In this document: positions 60,926 through 64,000 of the stretch, piece after piece
Layout: each line of letters begins with the position of its first letter
Numbering within the stretch: position 1 is the first letter of the stretch
Assembly: GCA_947499955.1 (NCBI GenBank)
Contig: CANMQI010000003.1
Span: forward strand, 372,001 to 436,000
Reading direction: 5' to 3'
Source of the DNA: an uncultured Granulosicoccus sp.
GTDB taxonomy: Bacteria > Pseudomonadota > Gammaproteobacteria > Granulosicoccales > Granulosicoccaceae
Length of the DNA stretch: 64,000 bases
Notes under the pieces: model-generated
Database searches by the model: none
What the model was told of the DNA's origin: nothing
Seen by the model: the letters and a program-made list of their open reading frames with translations, nothing else
Program-made: the position numbers and the translations under genes

Positions 60926-62117
60926 ATTCTGCCAACACCTGCTCCACCAGCTTGACCCAGTAATTCACGCCTGTGCTGATGGCCTCGTCATTGAAGTCAT
61001 AGGACGTATTGTGATGCAAGGCGCCATCGACCGCCGGACCATTGCCCAGCCACACATAGCAACCCGGAATGTCCTGACTGAAGAAGGCAAAATCATCACC
61101 GGCAGTAGAGCGTGGGAAGTCGGTGCGTACGCCTTGTGTGCTGACAGCAGTGGCGGCCTGCAAGGCCAGCGCCGTCGCGCCATCATCATTGACGACTGGC
61201 GGTATTCGTCGAATGTAATCGTAGTGAACCTCGATGCCGAATGTCGCTGCAATGCCATTGGCCAGTTGCCCGATTCCCGCTTCCAGCTGATCGCGGACCT
61301 GCGGCGTATAAGCCCTGGCAGTCCCCCCTATCTTCACCAGGTCCGGAATGACATTGAGCGCCTCCGGGTCCCCGGCTTCCACGGAACAGGCACTGACCAC
61401 CGCCGGTTGCAAGGGATCCACCACACGGGCCGGAATGGTCTGCAGTGCTGTCAGAAAGTGTCCGGCGGCTGTCACGGCATCCCGCCCCAGATGCGGCTTG
61501 GCACCGTGCGTGCCCACGCCGGTGAAGGTGATGCGCCAGGAGTCCGAACTGGCCAGTTGCGGCCCGGCGACAACGGCCATTTCATCCACCGCCAGACCCG
61601 GCATGTTGTGCAGACCGAATACCAGATCGCAGGGGAACTGCTCGAACAGCCCTTCTTCCACCATGCGCTTCGCACCACCACGCCCTTCTTCAGCCGGTTG
61701 AAAGATGCAATGCACCGTACCCTTGAAGCGCCTGGTACGCGCCAGTTCCAGCGCCGCTCCCAACAACATGACAGTGTGCCCGTCATGACCACAGGCATGC
61801 ATCTTCCCGTCCACGGTTGACTGCCAGGGCCGTTGTGCCACTTCGCTCATCGCCAGTGCGTCCATGTCCGCTCGCAGGCCAATGCTGCGGCCGCCTTCGC
61901 CGCCGTCATCACGACCATGAATGGTTGCTACCAGGCCGGTACCCGCCAGGCCCTGATGCACCTCGATCCCTGCGCCCTGCAGAATCTCCAGCACCTTCGC
62001 GCTGGTGCGGGTTTCCTCGAAGCCCAGTTCCGGGTGAGCATGCAAGTCATGTCGCAGTTCGGTCAGGAGAGCAAGGTCGTTTTCAGGTGCCGAGTCGTTC
62101 ATGCAGATTGAATTCAT
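60924..62117 (-). CDS. M20 family amidohydrolase (HipO/AbgB-like)
   Basis: A 397-residue metallo-amidohydrolase that removes an acyl or aminoacyl group from amino acids; relatives hydrolyse hippurate, N-acetyl amino acids or indole-3-acetyl amino acids. Metal and catalytic motifs: GLRADMDALAM, KMHACGHDGHTVMLLGAA, IFQPAEEGRGGAKRMVEEGL and the lid insert VVSACSVEAGDPEALNVIPD, ending STAGDDFAFFSQDIPG. Start ATG 62117 or ATG 62102. Stand-alone gene, convergent with the copper cluster. Confidence 0.92.
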   Translation of the reverse strand: MNSICMNDSAPENDLALLTELRHDLHAHPELGFEETRTSAKVLEILQGAGIEVHQGLAGTGLVATIHGRDDGGEGGRSIGLRADMDALAMSEVAQRPWQSTVDGKMHACGHDGHTVMLLGAALELARTRRFKGTVHCIFQPAEEGRGGAKRMVEEGLFEQFPCDLVFGLHNMPGLAVDEMAVVAGPQLASSDSWRITFTGVGTHGAKPHLGRDAVTAAGHFLTALQTIPARVVDPLQPAVVSACSVEAGDPEALNVIPDLVKIGGTARAYTPQVRDQLEAGIGQLANGIAATFGIEVHYDYIRRIPPVVNDDGATALALQAATAVSTQGVRTDFPRSTAGDDFAFFSQDIPGCYVWLGNGPAVDGALHHNTSYDFNDEAISTGVNYWVKLVEQVLAE

Positions 62118-62185
62118 TTGACGTCAAAAGCTGAAGGGGCATTCTACTCTTGGTACAGTAACGCCGCTGAACAACTCAGGCCTTG

Positions 62186-62896
62186 ATGACCATGCCGACC
62201 CCAACCCGCCTTGCTGACGTCGATTTCTGGCAACAGATAGATCCTGAAGGCACCAATACTGCAGCCCCCGGGCAGGGTTTCGTGCACGGCTATCCGGCAA
62301 CTCTTGCCGATGGTCGACAACTGTTGCTGCCGATTCGGGAACGTGACAATGGTCGGTTTGCGCTGGCCTCCCTGATCATCAACCAGGCAAGCTTTGATGT
62401 GGTGGATGCCCTGGCAGACGACCTGGCCGAGAAACTGCGAGAACAGCGGCCGGACATCATCGTCGGTCTGCCGACACTGGGCCTGACTTTGGCTGAAGCG
62501 ACTGCTCGCAAGCTGGGCCATTCGCGCTACCTGCCACTGGGCACTTCCCGCAAGTTCTGGTATGACGATGAACTGTCTGTTGCCATGACATCGATCACCA
62601 GTCCGGGCAGTCAGAAACGACTGTACATCGACCCTCGCCTTGTGAGTTTGCTGAAGGACAGAAGAGTCTGTGTCATCGACGATGTCATCAGCACCGGCTC
62701 ATCCATCATGGCCGCCCTGAGCCTGCTGGCTCGCCTCGATGTCATACCCGACTGCATGGGCTTTGCCATGTGCCAGTCCACCCTCTGGCAGGACGCCTTG
62801 GCAAGCGCCTCCCCCGGCCTCGAGAACCGGGTTTTTTCAGCCTTTGACACACCGCGCCTCAAACCCTGTGCCGCGGGTGGTTGGTTGCCGGAGTAA
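62186..62896 (+). CDS. Phosphoribosyltransferase family protein (purine type)
   Basis: About 236 residues with the PRPP-binding loop VCVIDDVISTGSSIMAAL, the diagnostic 13-residue PRTase motif, preceded by IIVGLPTLGLTLAEATARKL. The long N-terminal part (WQQIDPEGTNTAAPGQGF) is not found in compact purine PRTases, so the exact base is open. ATG 62186 has CAGG upstream; TTG 62183 and ATG 62192 are neighbours. Could recycle adenine or hypoxanthine, fitting the purine operon further left, though it is not adjacent. Confidence 0.82.
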   Translation: MTMPTPTRLADVDFWQQIDPEGTNTAAPGQGFVHGYPATLADGRQLLLPIRERDNGRFALASLIINQASFDVVDALADDLAEKLREQRPDIIVGLPTLGLTLAEATARKLGHSRYLPLGTSRKFWYDDELSVAMTSITSPGSQKRLYIDPRLVSLLKDRRVCVIDDVISTGSSIMAALSLLARLDVIPDCMGFAMCQSTLWQDALASASPGLENRVFSAFDTPRLKPCAAGGWLPE

Positions 62897-62933
62897 GATC
62901 ACGCAGCAGGGCGGCAATCGCTCGTCAGCTTCC

Positions 62934-63485
62934 CTACTGGAACCTCTCCCGCAGCAACCCCGCCAGCGTTTGCAATCCACGCTGCATATCCGCCTCCGCT
63001 GCATGGCTGAAGTTCAGCCGCAGCGCCGGGTAGCGCATGGCCTTGTCGACGAAGAACGGCTCGCCCGGCATGAAGGCCACGTTGTTGCGAATGGCCTCGT
63101 CCAGCAATAGCGATGTGTCGATGTCGCCTGCCAGCCGCAACCAGAAGAACAGACCGCCCGGTGGCAGCTCCCAGCTTGCAAGGCCATCGAAGTGCTTGAG
63201 CAATTCATTCTGAAAGGCATCACGCTTGACCCGGTAGTGTGCTGCCAGCTCCTGCAGACGAGACGCCTCCGCCGCATCCTTCATCTGTTCCAGAATCAGC
63301 CATTGGCTGACACGACTGGTATGCAGGTCCGACGCCTGTTTCAGGTGCAGCAGCATGGGCATGAGATCGGGTGAGGCCACCATGAAACCGACCCGCAGCC
63401 CGGGAGCCAGACTCTTGGAGAACGACCCCTGATAGATCCAGGAAGCCTTTCGCAGGCTGGCGCAGACCGAGCGCTGACTTTCAGG
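62934..63485 (-). pseudogene. C-terminal remnant of a class I/II PLP aminotransferase
   Basis: About 180 codons from an in-frame stop at 63486-63488 to the stop at 62934. The sequence contains the PLP lysine motif WIYQGSFSKSLAPGLRVG and continues through the C-terminal domain (LRLNFSHAAEADMQRGLQTL), typical of LysN/MocR-like 2-aminoadipate-type aminotransferases of about 390-400 residues. The N-terminal 200 or so residues are missing, and the break coincides with a hairpin at 63471-63492. No start codon lies before the Lys region. Almost certainly inactive as annotated here. Confidence 0.8.
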
Positions 63486-63492
63486 TCAGCGC
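63471..63492. terminator. Hairpin after the ABC ATPase gene
   Basis: GCGCTGAC (63471-63478) and GTCAGCGC (63485-63492) pair around a 6-base loop, 20 bases beyond the ATPase stop on the minus strand. It is likely the transcription end of the ABC genes, and it also marks where the aminotransferase remnant begins. Confidence 0.5.
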
Positions 63493-63511
63493 CCGATTGC
63501 AGACTGCTCAG

Positions 63512-64000
63512 CTAGCGGATAGCCTGCCCTTCGGCATCGAAGAAATGCGTCATGGCCACATCGAAGGATAATCCCACCGAGGCTCCCGGCCTGAGATCGG
63601 AGTCGCCATTGATTCTGACCGACACCTGCCCTGCGTTGCCACAACCGACAACGATGAAGGTATCAGCACCTAGGTACTCGACGACTTCAACCACACCATC
63701 GCAGTAGCCGGTTCCCGGCTCGACCACGCTGATGTGCTCAGGCCGGATACCCAACTGCGTGGCACCCTCACGTGGCGCCGGCATCATACCGGCAAGACCG
63801 CCGGCAATGACAAACTCGGTGCCACGGGTCTGGCACGGTACAACGTTCATCTTGGGACTACCGATGAACTGGGCCACGAACGTATCGTTGGGAAAATTGT
63901 AGAGCTCGCGCGGCGAGCCCACCTGCACGATGCGCCCCGCTTCCAGCACCACGATTCTGTCAGCCAGTGTCATGGCTTCCACCTGATCGTGGGTCACGTA
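63512..64000 (-). CDS. ABC transporter ATP-binding protein, UgpC/MalK-like (C-terminal part)
   Basis: Only the last 162 residues are in the window; the gene continues past the right edge. The visible start is the switch His in [20 protein letters not shown], followed by [20 protein letters not shown] and the TOBE/MD domain with [11 protein letters not shown], a hallmark of UgpC/MalK-type sugar or glycerol-phosphate importers. Transcribed leftward, ending before a hairpin. Confidence 0.9.
   Translation of the reverse strand, partial: YVTHDQVEAMTLADRIVVLEAGRIVQVGSPRELYNFPNDTFVAQFIGSPKMNVVPCQTRGTEFVIAGGLAGMMPAPREGATQLGIRPEHISVVEPGTGYCDGVVEVVEYLGADTFIVVGCGNAGQVSVRINGDSDLRPGASVGLSFDVAMTHFFDAEGQAIR

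Overview
The window looks like chromosome of a free-living, GC-rich (visually close to 60 %) Gram-negative bacterium, most likely a marine or other aquatic gammaproteobacterium. Lipoprotein and twin-arginine type signal peptides, a TolC-type outer-membrane protein, TRAP, TTT and PotABCD-like importers, a secreted xylanase and many LysR, GntR and AraC regulators fit a large-genome heterotroph living on plant or algal polymers. A Granulosicoccus-like organism would fit, but that is an impression from gene content and was not tested. I see no rRNA, tRNA, CRISPR array, transposase or phage gene.

Layout. 1-5.1 kb: a broken membrane-protein gene; an intact heavy-metal P-type ATPase with a divergent MerR regulator and a textbook 19-bp-spacer MerR promoter; then a cluster of damaged genes (frameshifted histidine phosphatase and HAD-like ORF, and homocysteine methyltransferase and GlxA-type regulator remnants meeting at one junction). 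5.2-9.8 kb: LysR regulator divergent from a glutathione transferase and a PNPOx-like/flavin reductase/ferredoxin fusion, then a CysH-like reductase. 9.9-16 kb: GH10 xylanase lipoprotein, AraC regulator, PAS histidine kinase, DUF4404 protein and a phospholipase D/cardiolipin synthase. 16-27.6 kb: uronate and aldarate region: TctABC importer, 5-dehydro-4-deoxyglucarate dehydratase, GntR regulator with repeated operator-like boxes, a secreted dienelactone-hydrolase-like protein, KduI, KduD and a TAXI-type TRAP importer. 27.7-31.6 kb: D-amino acid dehydrogenase, RppH-type Nudix enzyme, AEC transporter, LysR.

31.7-38.4 kb is the most interesting stretch: a compact seven-gene unit with a complete PotABCD-like importer, a class III aminotransferase, a beta-keto acid cleavage enzyme (BKACE) and a GNAT acetyltransferase. 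Together they suggest uptake of an amine or beta-amino acid, transamination to a beta-keto acid, and acetyl-CoA-dependent cleavage. A transglutaminase-like protein and an aspartate dehydrogenase/FAD dehydrogenase pair follow.

41.7-51.8 kb: MsrA, 5-formyltetrahydrofolate cyclo-ligase, a second PotABCD-like importer coupled to a nucleoside hydrolase and an adenine deaminase (purine salvage), and a membrane adenylate cyclase. 51.9-60.9 kb: SRPBCC/ArsR pair, then a copper-handling block (glutaredoxin-MauE fusion, DUF305 protein, CusRS-like two-component system, TolC-type lipoprotein, multicopper oxidase, cupredoxin, CusF-like chaperone) with no CusA/CusB pump inside the window. 60.9-64 kb: M20 amidohydrolase, phosphoribosyltransferase, a 5'-truncated aminotransferase remnant, and the end of a sugar-type ABC ATPase that runs off the right edge. 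Many adjacent genes overlap by ATGA or GTGA, so translational coupling is common.
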